From Leishmania infantum JPCM5 (Eukaryota > Euglenozoa > Kinetoplastea > Trypanosomatida > Trypanosomatidae), in contig NC_009411.2 in NCBI RefSeq assembly GCF_000002875.2, positions 558,001 to 622,000 on the forward strand: 64,000 nucleotides of DNA. Reading direction: 5' to 3'. This document shows, one piece after another, positions 1 to 11,013 of the stretch. Below the pieces are notes generated by a model. That model ran no database searches. It saw only the letters and a program-made list of their open reading frames with translations, and had not been told where the DNA came from. A program made the translations under genes and the position numbers. Every line of letters begins with the position of its first letter. Positions within the stretch are counted from its first letter, which is position 1.

Positions 1-984
1 ATGCATGCATATGTATGCACATATTCTGCTCTGTCAGCCTGGGCGGCGTATTTCCCGACGGTAGTGACAAGGAGAAGTTATTGAAAGCAAACATGAGCCG
101 TGATGGCCTTCAAGAGCCTCATCAACAGAATCCTGGACGCTGCATGCTAGCCTTTAACTCTTCTAGTGACCCCTTCGATACCCGGAAAGCTCGCTTTCCC
201 ACCTATGTTAATTTCTTGTGGACCCCCGCTCGTCACGTCCGCATCCACCTCATCTTAGAGGCGGAACCGCCACGTCGTGAGAACTATCAAGCCATAAGGC
301 AAAGACAAACCTCCAAACGTCCAGAGGCGCTCCCCGCCGGACATTCACGTGGACGTGAGCGCACCACTGTCGTCCGTCCCCCTCCCTCCCCCTCAGGTTG
401 GCCGGGTAAGGGGCACCCCAGCGCTACTGGTTTCTCCTGTGGGGAGGGGTGTATGTGCCTGTGCATGTGTGCTTGCCCCCTTCCACCCTTCTATCGCTGC
501 AGCCCCTCCCTCCCTCCCTCCTTGCCCGCCGAGAAAACCGCAAACACGAACACACACCATTCTTTACTGTCCCGTCTGTGTGTGGGTGTGCCTTTGCTCT
601 TCCGTACCGTCTCTGGCGCGCGTTAACGTTCCCACACACAAACGCAGCCACCCATTTTCTACCTCTCCTCTCCCTCACGCCCCCTGACACAAACGGATTG
701 CGATGAACTTTGCGCGTGCATGCGTAGCAGCTGCCTTTTTTTTTTCTGTGAGGCTCTTCTCTCCTTGTCCTTCACCTTTCCCCGCAAGCGACAGGGGTGC
801 CGTGGCGTAGCCTCACGCGTCTGCAGCGCGTGATCATTACCGCGCGCCCGCATACGCAGACGAAGGCACTCCGCGCATCTTCTGTGCTGACCGAGACTCC
901 GGGCAACCTTCTCCTTTCCTCTGGAGGGGGCTTTTTGAACCCGACACCAGTGCATGCGCGCCTCGCTCACATTCCTTTCCCACG
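1..984. other. Intergenic region before the first gene
   Basis: No supportable gene. The sequence is pyrimidine-rich on the + strand, and its open frames translate to Pro/Ser/Cys-rich low-complexity protein. A run of ten T (736-745) followed by AG at 751-752 is the best candidate spliced-leader acceptor for the gene starting at 985, giving a 5'UTR of about 230 nt. The left part is probably 3'UTR of a gene outside the window. Confidence 0.6.
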
Positions 985-2172
985 ATGGTTTCCGAATCAC
1001 ATTTCGATGTCCGTGTAAAGGGATGCGCGGCGGCAGCATATATGATCAACGAGGCGCGCGTTTGTGTGACAGGCGCGAAGAGGGTGCTTATGAAAACTGA
1101 TGACCATCTAAGTCAGATACACACGATGTGCCGTGCGCTTGGCATTCGCCCAGCGGCAGCGGCTCCATTCATTCAACCGGCGCTGGCCTTACAGCGTCGA
1201 AGGCTGCACACCCCTATTGTGGCTCACGAAAAGCCTGCGGCGAAAATTGCCCTTCCAATGCTGCTGAGCGACTCCTCTGGCGACGCATCTTACCTTGCAG
1301 GACAAGATAGCGTCGGCACGCTGAGCATGACCCCACCAGGCTCTCCGAGAACCCGCACCCTCACCCCCATGTCTAACATCCACCACCATGCGCACCTGGC
1401 GACAAGCGAACTTCCGGTTAGCGTCTTAGCGGCAAGCGCTCTGAACTTTGCGGCGGCGTGGCGCACGGAGGACAGCACGTGCGCGGCGCGAAAGGATCTC
1501 ATCCACCGCTGTTTGAAGGCGCGGCGTGACTTGGAGCTAGAGGAGGCGGGTGACCGCCACCGGCTGAGCCAGCTGCTGCTGACCGTGTCGGAGCAGATGC
1601 ATCGATTTGTGGTGATGGGCGAGTACAGCAAGTTTGTTGTCTTCTGTGTCGATCAGGAGCCTGTGTGGCGCCAGGCAGCTCGCCAGCTTCAAAAGGAGAA
1701 CGAGGCGCGACTCCACACGGCCGAGAACATCTACTCCCGTTTCCTCATGGAGGAAGTAGCTCTTTCGGAGAAGATGCGCATGTTTCAGGAAGCCTCCGAC
1801 TTTGTCGTGTCGCAGGGCTATGCGGCGCGGGAGCAGCGGCAGCGTGCCCAGATACGCGCGGCAAGACGCCGCTGCGACCGCGAGTCGGCGTCCCAGGAGA
1901 CGCCTATGCCGTTTGAACCTCAATCGCACCTGCACCCTCATCAACACAATAATGAGAGCAATGCTGCCTCTTTGGCAGGCGGCCGGACGCCGCCGCAACT
2001 GCAGAGGCCTCGCGATGACTTCACAGACAAGCGATCTGAGAGCGGCAAAGAACGATCCGCTAAAAATGCCAAGCCGCACTCTACCACGAAGGTGGATCGG
2101 TACAGGCAGCGCTGGCGAGAGATAATCTGGTTCCTTAGCAACGGTGAGCGAGGAAAGGCGGCACAGCACTGA
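985..2172 (+). CDS. Conserved hypothetical protein, charged helical, 395 aa
   Basis: I do not recognise a family. The first ATG in frame is at 985; an alternative ATG at 1042 would remove 19 residues. The N-terminal ~130 residues are Pro/Ala/Ser/Thr-rich and probably disordered. Residues ~170-310 are rich in Glu, Arg, Leu and Gln with heptad-like spacing, which suggests long helices or a coiled coil. The C-terminal ~80 residues are polar and low complexity. The reading frame ends at TGA 2170-2172, but the same frame beyond that stop still reads like Leishmania coding sequence (see the next entry), so this may be a shortened form of a longer ancestral protein. No signal peptide or membrane segment is apparent. 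The gene is real on codon-bias grounds: GC-rich third positions and long antisense shadow frames. Confidence 0.7.
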   Translation: MVSESHFDVRVKGCAAAAYMINEARVCVTGAKRVLMKTDDHLSQIHTMCRALGIRPAAAAPFIQPALALQRRRLHTPIVAHEKPAAKIALPMLLSDSSGDASYLAGQDSVGTLSMTPPGSPRTRTLTPMSNIHHHAHLATSELPVSVLAASALNFAAAWRTEDSTCAARKDLIHRCLKARRDLELEEAGDRHRLSQLLLTVSEQMHRFVVMGEYSKFVVFCVDQEPVWRQAARQLQKENEARLHTAENIYSRFLMEEVALSEKMRMFQEASDFVVSQGYAAREQRQRAQIRAARRRCDRESASQETPMPFEPQSHLHPHQHNNESNAASLAGGRTPPQLQRPRDDFTDKRSESGKERSAKNAKPHSTTKVDRYRQRWREIIWFLSNGERGKAAQH

Positions 2173-2640
2173 AGCGCACCGCCCGCTGCGTCTTCGAAAG
2201 GCGGCGCGAAGCCCTGGCCGAAAAAGGAGGCTCGGCACGCGCCGCAGCCACCCGCCGCCCGCAACGGCAAGGAGGCTGTAACTAAATGAGGGCAATCGAG
2301 GGAGTGAGCCCAGGCGCATCTGAAGTCGGTCTGCACTGGCAAAGGCAACGACAGAAGCGGCGCTTGCAGCGATGCGACCGCCTCGCTGAGGCCAAACGAA
2401 GATGGCAAGAAGAAAGCGAGCCACTCTGCTGCCGCCCTGAACTCGGCCGCCCCAGGCCGCGACACGGATGAGGAGGAGCGAAAGCACCTCGACCGCGAGC
2501 GGGTGAGGCCCGCGTGAGCGGTCACTCGCACCATCACCGCAATGAAGATGCCCTAGATGCACTGGTGACAAGGGAGCACGGGCTCGATGCGACTGCTCGC
2601 CGTCAGTGTTTGCTGCTGGTCGAATTTCCATTCCTGCTCC
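2173..2640 (+). pseudogene. Eroded coding-like extension downstream of the 395-aa gene
   Basis: Reading on in the frame of the upstream gene past its TGA gives polar, Ala/Lys/Glu-rich protein typical of Leishmania C-terminal tails, interrupted by TGA at 2287-2289, 2305-2307 and 2515-2517. The 69 codons from 2308 to 2514 are open and include a DTDEEERKHLDRER-like charged stretch. After ~2515 another frame looks more protein-like, with a His-rich then acidic stretch. GC-rich codon-like composition persists to ~2820 and then gives way to T-rich intergenic sequence. My inference is that the ancestral gene was longer and its 3' end has decayed. Alternatively, this could simply be GC-rich 3'UTR. 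Confidence 0.35.
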
Positions 2641-5600
2641 TGTCTTATCAGCTACCGCATACTCATGTCGGCGCGCATTCAACGCCGACCACCGATAGCC
2701 TTTCGCTCTCCCAAGAGCCCTGCGTCTTCGACTATGACTGGCCTTGGCAAAGAACACGCAGACAGTGCCTCCACCGAGTGCTTCGACGTGCGCCGTGTTC
2801 GATTCTCCTGCCGCGAGCACATGTGAGAGGCATGCACTTTTTCTCCGTCTCGCTTATTTTTCTCACGTTCTCTTGATGGTCACACGTCGCCGATTTGGTG
2901 TGACAGACGCCACCCGCGGGCTTACCAGAGGACTTGCAGATGCCTCAGTGTTCGACTGGCATGCCGTTCATCTATGGGTAAGCTCGTTGGCTTGCACAGC
3001 GCATTCCTTCATGGACACTGCTGCACGTACATGTTTTTCTGTGTGTGTGCGACTGCCCTGTATGCGTGGCCGCGAGGGACAACCTGACGCTTCACATGAA
3101 AATCGAAGAGGTGGAGTGTGGGCGATATCAAAAAGAGCGCAAAGAGAACCCCCCCTTCCCTCCTCTCCCTCATATCCCTCACTGCCGTTTATATATATGC
3201 GACTTGCGCGTCCCCTCTTTCGTCGCATTTGGCAGTGCCGGGTGGCCGCCTTGGCCTTTTTGTGACCCCCCCCCTCTCCCTCCCACCCACCCTCTCACCC
3301 TCCCCGCCATTGGATGACTTCATTTGTGAGCTGGCATGCTGCCGGTTTTATCCACGAGCAATGCATGTGACTTCTTATAGTTGTTGCTGTGCTTCTCCTT
3401 GCCTGTCCCTTGCCATCTTTGACGGCCTCTCTCACTCTTTTCGGCATACGAGCAGGGATCAACCCCCTCCTCCCCCTTGTGTGTGCGTGCGTCTGTGTGC
3501 CCTCTCTATTTTTTTTCTTTGGCAGTGGTGGGGGTTCGAGTCGCATGCAATTTGCGCACATGCATCTCGTTTCGCGCACGAGGTACTTCTTTTGAGAGGG
3601 ATGCTCGTGTGTCCTTCTGGGCTAGTTCGTCGATCTCGGGCGCTCCCACGAGGGGGGTCATCGTCTCGTCTTCCTCTCCCCTCCCTCTCCCTTTCTCTGC
3701 TTCATCTTCCCCCCTCCCACTTGTGTCTTTTTTTCACTTCTGTGCCTTGCGTAATTCTTCCCGGCTTCTCTATTTCTGCAGCTGCACGCACACGCACACG
3801 CACACGTTTTGGTTATCGGCGCGCATGTTTGGGCGCGCATGTGCGTTATCCTTTCGCGTGTTTGCTCGTGCGCCCCTGTGCGCTCTACTTATATGGAGGC
3901 GAGGGTGTGCGAATGGGGTGGGTAGGAGGGTGGGGCAAGAACACACCCCACACGCACGTTTGTGTCTCTCTATCATCTTTTTGTATACGCCGATGTATCA
4001 TTCTTATTCTGATTTTCGTTCTATGTGTGTGTGTGTTTATGGGCTCCTCGTTTGATGTTCGCCCTTCTCCTTCTCATTCCCCCTTCTTCTTTCTCCTCTT
4101 TAGTCTTTTCTCTGTAGTTTTGTTATTTGTCTTCGTCCTAACGTGAGCATGTTTACACATCACCGCCTCACTCTCCCCTTTATCTTCGCCTTTCCTCTCT
4201 CTATCTGCTTGCCGAATGGGTTGGCTTCTGAGTCTGCGTGTGTGTGTACCAGGAAGATTACTGGCAAATGAAGTTGAGAAGAAAAGGAAAGGCTTGCAAG
4301 AAGCGTTTCATGTGCACCCACTAAGGCATACATACACCCACGTACACGAGCACGCACACGAAGAGGCACACACAGTAGATTCAAGTAAGCGTTTGGGGCG
4401 GGGGGGGGCAGCGTCCATAGGGGCCCCTGCCTTTCCCATTGCCTTGCTTGAATTTCCGTGTTATTGCTTGCCTACCTCCTGCCATCTGTCGCTCGTCCTT
4501 CTTTCTCTCTTCGTAGCATCCTTTCTGTGCCTTCGAACTTTACCTCGTTCCTGTTGCTTCCATCGGTGCTGCTGTAGTGGTAGTCGATCTGTGTAGGTCT
4601 GTGTGTGCTGACGCGCTTGTGGTGCGTGTAACGACACCGGCTGTCTGTTTGCTTCAGCTGTGTAGGGTGTTTGTATGTGCGTGCGACGCAATCTCTGTCG
4701 ATGCTGCGACGTGACCTCCTTTGGAGAAGTAGGGAAGTCACGAAGGTGCGCGCGAGCATGAGGGGTATAATCAAGCTCTAAACGAAAGAAAACGAATGCC
4801 ATCACCTTGCGGGTGGCAGAGAGAAGGGGGGAAAACGACACGTTTCTGCCGTCGCATAACGCGTGCATGCGAAAGCAGGTACGTGCTACCTTCTAATTCC
4901 GAGTCAGCACTTTGGGCTTCGAGGGCATGGGCGGGTAACCTGCCTGTGCTCCAGCCCCAGCTGTATGTTCACAGCAATCGCAGTAAACAGCCAGTATGGC
5001 CGACTTTTCTCCATCAACGCTAGCATCCATACACCTTCTGCTTCCACCATACTCTCCCGGTCCTCTGATATTCTGTTAACACACACACACGCTTACATGC
5101 TTCAGTATATCTTCACTCACCAACTTTGTGCATTTTTATTTTACCCTTCGCCACGCTCGCGGCAGTGGCCCCCCCCCCTTCCCTTCCCTTCCCTCTTTCC
5201 TCATCTCCTTTTGTCTGCTTAATTTTATTTCGCTCCTTCCTCATACGCCGCCCCCCTCACCTCACCTCCACCTCCGCCTCCCTTTCTAGTTGCGTTCTCT
5301 CCCTTTTTCTGTTCGCTCTATTGGCCCTTCAACGCCCTGCCATGGTCTTATGGCGAGAGAGGCCAATAACGCGCAAGAGCAAAACGGCATGATTTCATTG
5401 GCACCCACAGACGCATTTTATTCCACCTGATACCACTCATCTCCTCCCCCCCTCTCTCTGTGTGTGTGTTTCGTGTGCCTTCCGCGCTCCGGATTGCGCC
5501 ACATCTTCTTTGTTGTGTCTTTGGTTTCTTCTTGTAGAGTCTAGAGGGTGCTGACCGGCACCGAAAGCAGATACACTCCGACAGCGAAGGGCGCAGAGTC

Positions 5601-5722
5601 CAGCGCCCAAGGGCTGGAGGGCGAACGTAGTTCGCTTCCTTTAACGCGCACAAGGAAAGACACCGCGGACGTTTTGTCCGGCTCACTTTGGCGGCGTCGG
5701 CGTTCCTGCTTTGCAAGCCCTA
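2641..5722. other. Intergenic region, pyrimidine-rich
   Basis: No supportable gene. The open frames here, including one of 342 codons at 3118-4146, translate to Cys/Leu/Ser/Phe/His-rich protein that simply reflects C/T-rich DNA. There are several short CA/GT tracts. The right end carries the trans-splice acceptor region for the next gene. Confidence 0.65.
5500..5537 (+). promoter_or_regulatory. Candidate spliced-leader acceptor for the gene at 5723
   Basis: A T-rich pyrimidine tract (about 5503-5534) ends in TAG, with AG at 5536-5537. No ATG occurs between this AG and 5723, which supports 5723 as the first start codon of the mature mRNA. Confidence 0.5.
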
Positions 5723-6670
5723 ATGCTCAACACGAGGGTGCAACGCCCACCGCCGCCGCGTCGCGCGCCGCCGGCTGCTGCCATGATCAAAGATGTGAGT
5801 CCCGACGCGTACATCTCCACCCACGTCATCCTCCGTCTGAGCGGCGCCGCCGTAATCTCGCAGCAGCTGCTACAGGTGAAGGACTGGGTGAGCGACATCA
5901 AAATGGCTGTGACCACCGCTGATGACGCCCTCAAAGCAATCTCGACAAACCCGGCTGTACAGCCACCGTCGCTGAGTGACGGCGCCACCACTGGCGGCGA
6001 TGATGTGCAGTCGCTTGCCTTCGCCTCCGTGGCCCTCTCAAAGCTGGCCGAGGAGGAGGAGACACAGGATGCGTTCTACGCGAAGCTCAGCGAGACGGCC
6101 TTTGTGCGTGCAGAGGTCCAGATGGGGTCTCAAGATGCGAGGCTGCAGCGGTACAAGCAGCAGGTGGAGTGTCAGCTGGCCTCCTCCATGGCAGACGGCC
6201 TATTGCCACCGCAGCAGCGCAAGAACAGCGTGCCGCCGGAGAAACGTCAGATGCTGCTGAATCCTTACAGCACCGTGCGCCGCAAGCTACCCAACACCGC
6301 CTCGAATGGGAACAGCGCCCTGCCATCCGCCAATACGCCGATGCCGCCGACCATAACCAGCCCATACCGCACCTCGACCTCTAGCGCCGTGCCGTCACCG
6401 CAGTCGCCGTCTTACAGCACACCCGCCGCCGTTAACGGCGGATACACTAGCTACTCTCCCCACTCCTCTGATGCGGCAGGGTCGCCGAGTCGGGCGACCG
6501 CGCGCTACGGTGCGACGGCTACACAGCAGCCATTGACGCACGGGGCGCACGGCCACCGGCGTCCTCTGCGGCGAGGAAACGCTATCGCTGGCATGCACTT
6601 TGGACAGCCGCCGCAGCCACTGCATCAGAATCACCAGCAAAGCAGCCGGCCGCACTACCAAGCCTTGTAG
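5723..6670 (+). CDS. Conserved hypothetical protein, Ser/Pro/Ala-rich tail, 315 aa
   Basis: No family recognised. The ATG at 5723 is the first after the predicted splice acceptor. A second in-frame ATG at 5783 would give 295 residues starting at MIKDVSPDAY, and this may be the conserved start because the 20 residues before it are Arg/Pro/Ala-rich. Residues ~21-160 look helical and globular, with an acidic LAEEEETQDAFYAKLSE segment. From ~190 to the end the protein is Ser/Pro/Thr/Tyr/Gln-rich low complexity with His/Gln-rich ends, probably disordered. There is no membrane segment or signal peptide. It lies ~1.75 kb before the coiled-coil gene and shares only transcription with it. Confidence 0.7.
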   Translation: MLNTRVQRPPPPRRAPPAAAMIKDVSPDAYISTHVILRLSGAAVISQQLLQVKDWVSDIKMAVTTADDALKAISTNPAVQPPSLSDGATTGGDDVQSLAFASVALSKLAEEEETQDAFYAKLSETAFVRAEVQMGSQDARLQRYKQQVECQLASSMADGLLPPQQRKNSVPPEKRQMLLNPYSTVRRKLPNTASNGNSALPSANTPMPPTITSPYRTSTSSAVPSPQSPSYSTPAAVNGGYTSYSPHSSDAAGSPSRATARYGATATQQPLTHGAHGHRRPLRRGNAIAGMHFGQPPQPLHQNHQQSSRPHYQAL

Positions 6671-8426
6671 ATTTGTTGAAAGGAGTGCGAGAGCGAGGCG
6701 AGCGGTGGAGGTTGAGAGGGTGCGCGCGCCGGCGTTTCTGCAAGCGTGTATGCGGCTCATGTGCTCCGACAACGGAGTGATGTTATAATGTTGGTTAGCA
6801 GAGGCAGGAGCGACAGGAGGGTCTATCAGGAAAGAGCTGCGCTGGCTATGAATGGGAGGGGGTGGAGGAAGAGGAGAGGACAGTGAAAAAAGGAGGATAT
6901 GCACAGGCGCATGGGTCGTGTGCAAGCCACACCTGGGCTCTGTTGGATATGCAGAGCCTGCCCTGGCATCGCCCCCCTTCTTTTCGCACTGCCGATCTCT
7001 TTCTCTTTGGTGCTTACACGGTAGATCGTGCTATGGCGAGGAGATGCGGAGCATCCTGGCACGAGTTGCCGCGGGATTCTCGCTCTCCCCTTTCGCTTCT
7101 CCCCTCTGCCCTCCACCCTTCCCTTTTTTTCGTCTGCGCGTGTTCTCGTTTTTGTTTTTCTTCTGAGCCCCTTTTCAGCGCTCGAATCGTTGTTCCGTTG
7201 CTGACTACCGCTCCAATGAAACAAAACACGTAATAGGCACGAGCAAGAGGGGGTGTGGTGTCTGAGATGGTCAGAGTGCGTATGTGTTTGCGCACCCCTC
7301 CCTGTTTGCTTCGTCTTTGATCTCTTCGTCTCTCGACAGCTAATCCATGTTCGGCATGGCAGAGGGAAGCAGCCATCGGTGCACTCGTGCGGTTTGTTGC
7401 GGGCCAGCTGGCATAGCTCACTGGCTTTGCACAGGAACACAGAAGCCACTCCTGCGGTTGCCAGATCAATCCACCGCTTTGGGCTGCCCTCTGCCGCCAT
7501 TTTACCGTTTTCTGCGCCTTTCCATTTCTGCCTCGTCTTCGTCTCCAACTCTCTATCTCCTCCACTCCTCCTTGGATCTTCTCTGGTCTCGCTTCACTGC
7601 TGGTCGCGGCCTCTCAACACTTCCCTCCCGCTCACACACCCGCATATACACGACTGCATATTGGCTTGCCTCCGCGACAGAAAACTGAACCGATACACGA
7701 CAAACAACGAAAAACATTGAAGAGGAGAACACACTCGAGGCTCGTTTTATCTGGATGCCGCCTCCTTCCGTCCCTCCTTCCTTTTTCATTTTCTTCGCGT
7801 ACGAGTGTCTGTGCGTTGTGTGCGTGTGCGCGCTCTCTATCTCTGAGAGCCGGTAACTCGTGCGGCATTCACAGAGCTGTTCTGCAGCACGGACAAGCAA
7901 GCAGATTGCACGCGCTCTGCTTCACATAGGCACACTCACAGGAGAGGAGGCTCCGGGGCTTGAGCTCACGCCACTGCATTGGAAAAAGAAACACGCGTCT
8001 GTATCCGGCATTGCCCACACGAAAATCTCTTTGGCTCGTTGCAGTTGTTCTTCGGTTCTCCCCCACCCCCGCCCGCTTCTTCTCCGTCTCCTCTGTGGCA
8101 CGCTTGTTGATTTCTCTTTGCGCGGGGAGGGGAGGTCTTTCGTTGCTGTGTTTCATCTTTTCTTGTGTTGTTGCTGTCGCTCTTCGTTGTCGCGGGTGGT
8201 GGTGGTTGCTGAGAACGTCTTGGAACACAAAAGCGCAGACGCCCGGGGATAGAGAGAGTTGCTTCTATTCGATCGCATCGTGCAGCCGGTGCCTATCACT
8301 GACGCACAGGCGAAAACGTGAAACCACGCTGGCCTTCGCGTTGCGCGACTGCATTCTTGTTTTTTTCAGTCTTGTTCTCCTTACCGCGTGCCCAGGACGC
8401 GTCATCATCAAGTGTTCTTCTTCGCG
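6671..8426. other. Intergenic region
   Basis: No supportable gene. The first part is purine/GC-mixed 3'UTR-like sequence, followed by C/T-rich sequence with several short frames that I reject. The right end holds the acceptor for the coiled-coil gene. Confidence 0.6.
8355..8369 (+). promoter_or_regulatory. Candidate spliced-leader acceptor for the gene at 8427
   Basis: A run of T ending in CAG, with AG at 8368-8369, lies 57 nt before the ATG at 8427. No ATG intervenes, which supports that start. Confidence 0.55.
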
Positions 8427-10487
8427 ATGTTTCCATCACCGGTGAGCGGGCTCCCGGCCACCACCCTCCTTGCCAAGGTCGATGTCGCTCCCCAGTTGGC
8501 GGACATCCACAAGGAGTTTGCGCCTCTTCTACGCCTCTCCGGCATATGCGCGGCGAGTAGCGGCAGCACCGCTGTGGGGCCCAACGGCACCAGCTCCGGA
8601 GCTGGGGTGAGCAACGGCGGGCTATCCGGCAGCGAGGAGGAGGACCTGCGCGGCAGGCGCAGTCCAGCCGCGTCTCCTGTGCGCACCGTCGATAGCCGGC
8701 TCGCCGAGCTCATGGCCCCGGTCATGGTGACGTTGCCGCCGCCGATGTCCAAGGAGGATGCTGCCTCGATTGCTCATTACGTGCGCCGCTTCCATGTGCA
8801 GGAGGAGTACGAGCGCTCTTACGTCGCTCTCATCTTCCAGGAGTACAAGAAGCGGAAGAGCATGGAGCAGAAGTGGGAGAGTGACTTGGCGTCGTGGCGG
8901 AGTGAACTGAAGCAGCTGCAGCAGAGGGAGCTGCCGCCTGAGGTGCGCGCTGCCGCGAGTGTCATCGTATCCGAAGAAGCGGCAGCCCGGAAGGCGGTAC
9001 ACGACGCTTACGATAAGTTCCTGAAGTGGGTCGAGGAGACGGTGCCGCAGTGGATTGAAACAGCGCAGCGGCAGGAGCAGCGGCGGGTGGACAACGAAAA
9101 TGCGAAGAAGGCCGCTATGGCGGCCGCGCGAGAGGCGCTAGCGCATGAGCTAGCCATGGGGAAACGCCTGAGCGACGTGAACGACCGCACTTCCTTCCAG
9201 AACACCGGCGCGGTGACGGGACTCAAAGAGGACGGCACCCTCTCCTATGAGCCGGCTGTCTCCGTGGAAACACAGGTGCAGGCGTCTCGCGAGGCCACTG
9301 AGGCGCTTTCTCCGACGGAACTGCGCCGCAAGGCCATCCGCATGCTGGAGGCAGAGGAGGCGGAAATGAAGCGCCGCCGCGAGGAGCAGCTGCGCCTGCT
9401 GCGCGTGCAGGAAGAGCAGTTGCGCGCAGAGATAGCTCTCAAGGAAAAGTACAAGCAGGAGGAGGCTGAGCGACGCCAGCGCGAAGCTGAGCAGAAACGG
9501 AAGGACGAACTGGCGCGGCGCTATGATGCGCTGCTGAAAGAAGAATTTACCCTGCAGAGCCGTATGCGGGAACGAGAGGAGATGGAGGTGCGGCAGGAGG
9601 CGGAGCGACGCGCAAAGTTGGCACAGGTGGCAGCCGAAGAGGAGGAGCTGCGGCGGCGCATACAAGAGACAGAGGACCGCCGTAAGGCTTCGGAGGAGGA
9701 GGCGGCGCGTGTGGCGCGGGATAAGAAGATGCGCGAAGTACGCGAGAAGGAAGAAATGCTGCGGCAGCGCATCGCGGAGCGCGCCGCAGCCGCGGAGGCG
9801 GAGCGACTCGAGCGGGAAGCTGAGGCCCGCATCCACGCTGAGGCCGAAGCGGTGCGTGCTCAACAAGAGGAGGCGCTTCGTCAGGCCAGAATGCAACGGG
9901 AAGAAAGGGAGAAGAAACAACAACTTGCCTACTTGCGCGATCAGGAGGAGGCGTACAAACGGCGCATCCGAGAGAAGGAGCTGGCCGAGATCGAGAAGAA
10001 GAGACTTGCCGCGGAGTCGCAGTGGCAGCACAGAGCATCGACCACGTCAGCCTTGGCCGCCCACTCTGTCTCCTCGACGTCCGCCACCCCAATCGTCATG
10101 CCGCCAGCTGCCGCCCTTCCAGCCCCGCACTTGATGGCGCCGCAAATTCCCATGAGCTCGTACACCACTGTCATGCCCTCGAACGTATACCAGCCGATAC
10201 CGGCGGCACCGGCACCCTCTGCGGTAGCACCTGGTGGCTGCTACCTCTACCCCAACCCAGTGGCAACAGTCGTGCCAACAGCGGGAATGCCGCCGCCTTC
10301 ACGCCCTGAGTACGGCGTCTATCCTTTCGCCCAGCCGCCGTGCGTACCGGTGGCCCAACAATACCCTCAGCCCTACCCGCCCGCTACCGTAGGGTACTAC
10401 CCGGGTGTACCGCAAGGCGGAGCTCCACCAGGGGTGATGACGCTGCAGACTTCGCCATACTCGCCTGCGGCCATGCATACTCTCTAA
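8427..10487 (+). CDS. Coiled-coil protein with proline/tyrosine-rich tail, 686 aa
   Basis: Function unknown; probably structural or cytoskeletal by architecture. The start is the first ATG (8427) after the splice acceptor. Residues 1-100 are Ser/Gly/Ala-rich. Residues ~105-220 form a helical globular part. Residues ~298-528 are a nearly uninterrupted Glu/Arg/Lys/Gln/Ala helix, with many EEE, RRR and EAE blocks resembling trichohyalin-type single-helix or coiled-coil proteins. After residue ~530 the sequence is Pro/Ala/Ser-rich and ends in a Pro-Tyr-Gly-Gln segment (PQYPQPYPP, YYPGVPQGG) resembling annexin/WW-ligand low-complexity tails. No catalytic motif or membrane segment is visible. Such long charged helices are common in trypanosomatid flagellar and cytoskeletal proteins, but localisation here is only a guess. 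Confidence 0.75.
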   Translation: MFPSPVSGLPATTLLAKVDVAPQLADIHKEFAPLLRLSGICAASSGSTAVGPNGTSSGAGVSNGGLSGSEEEDLRGRRSPAASPVRTVDSRLAELMAPVMVTLPPPMSKEDAASIAHYVRRFHVQEEYERSYVALIFQEYKKRKSMEQKWESDLASWRSELKQLQQRELPPEVRAAASVIVSEEAAARKAVHDAYDKFLKWVEETVPQWIETAQRQEQRRVDNENAKKAAMAAAREALAHELAMGKRLSDVNDRTSFQNTGAVTGLKEDGTLSYEPAVSVETQVQASREATEALSPTELRRKAIRMLEAEEAEMKRRREEQLRLLRVQEEQLRAEIALKEKYKQEEAERRQREAEQKRKDELARRYDALLKEEFTLQSRMREREEMEVRQEAERRAKLAQVAAEEEELRRRIQETEDRRKASEEEAARVARDKKMREVREKEEMLRQRIAERAAAAEAERLEREAEARIHAEAEAVRAQQEEALRQARMQREEREKKQQLAYLRDQEEAYKRRIREKELAEIEKKRLAAESQWQHRASTTSALAAHSVSSTSATPIVMPPAAALPAPHLMAPQIPMSSYTTVMPSNVYQPIPAAPAPSAVAPGGCYLYPNPVATVVPTAGMPPPSRPEYGVYPFAQPPCVPVAQQYPQPYPPATVGYYPGVPQGGAPPGVMTLQTSPYSPAAMHTL

Positions 10488-10993
10488 GAGGAATCCCGGG
10501 CTGTTTGACGGACGTGACCCTCGCGGTACACGCAGCGCGTAATAGCCGGTATGCCATCTCTTCCTTGCTTCTCCGTTTCCATGCAACCGTGCTGCTGTGG
10601 TGGGGTGGACTTACCACCTTGCGCTGCCGTGTTCTCTGCGGCAGCATCTTTGCTTGTTTTACACGTGTGTACATGCACTTCCATGGCGTCTTGTCTTCTG
10701 CTCTCTCCTTCTCGCTCCCGCCAACGCTCCTTTCGTGGCTACCGCGGCCAGTATCATCTGCTCTTTCCAGTTATTTCTGTCTTCTCCGCCTTGAATAGTG
10801 CTCTCGCACCGCAGTGTTGTTGCGTTCGTTTGTGCTGCTGTCCTTTGCTGTGGCCGATATTAGGCGTGCGCGCCGGTGCAGTCTCCAGCGCACACTTTTC
10901 TTTTTACTGTCTATTCCATCATTTCTACCTTTATTTTTCCTTGCGTTTTGCTGTTGTTTTCAAGCAACGAGGAGTTGGCTGCGTGCGCGCAAG

Positions 10994-11013
10994 CACACAC
11001 ACACACACACACA
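10994..11013. repeat. (CA)10 microsatellite
   Basis: Twenty bases of uninterrupted CA dinucleotide in intergenic sequence. Confidence 0.95.

Noticed and set aside
2170..2517. Selenocysteine-style UGA readthrough suggested by all-TGA stops
   Set aside because: Stops cluster in a low-complexity tail, with no recognisable redox motif or SECIS seen. Decay of the frame is simpler.
1537..2820. 427-codon open frame on the minus strand
   Set aside because: Antisense shadow of the 985-2172 gene and its GC-rich tail. Arg/Leu/Ala-rich with no domain, and on the opposite strand to every other gene.
3533..3542. GGTTCGAGTC, matching a tRNA B box
   Set aside because: Flanking bases do not form a T stem, and there is no A box or acceptor stem at suitable spacing.
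3118..4146. 342-codon + strand open frame
   Set aside because: Translation is Cys/Leu/Ser/Phe/His-rich from C/T-rich intergenic DNA; no domain and no coding bias.
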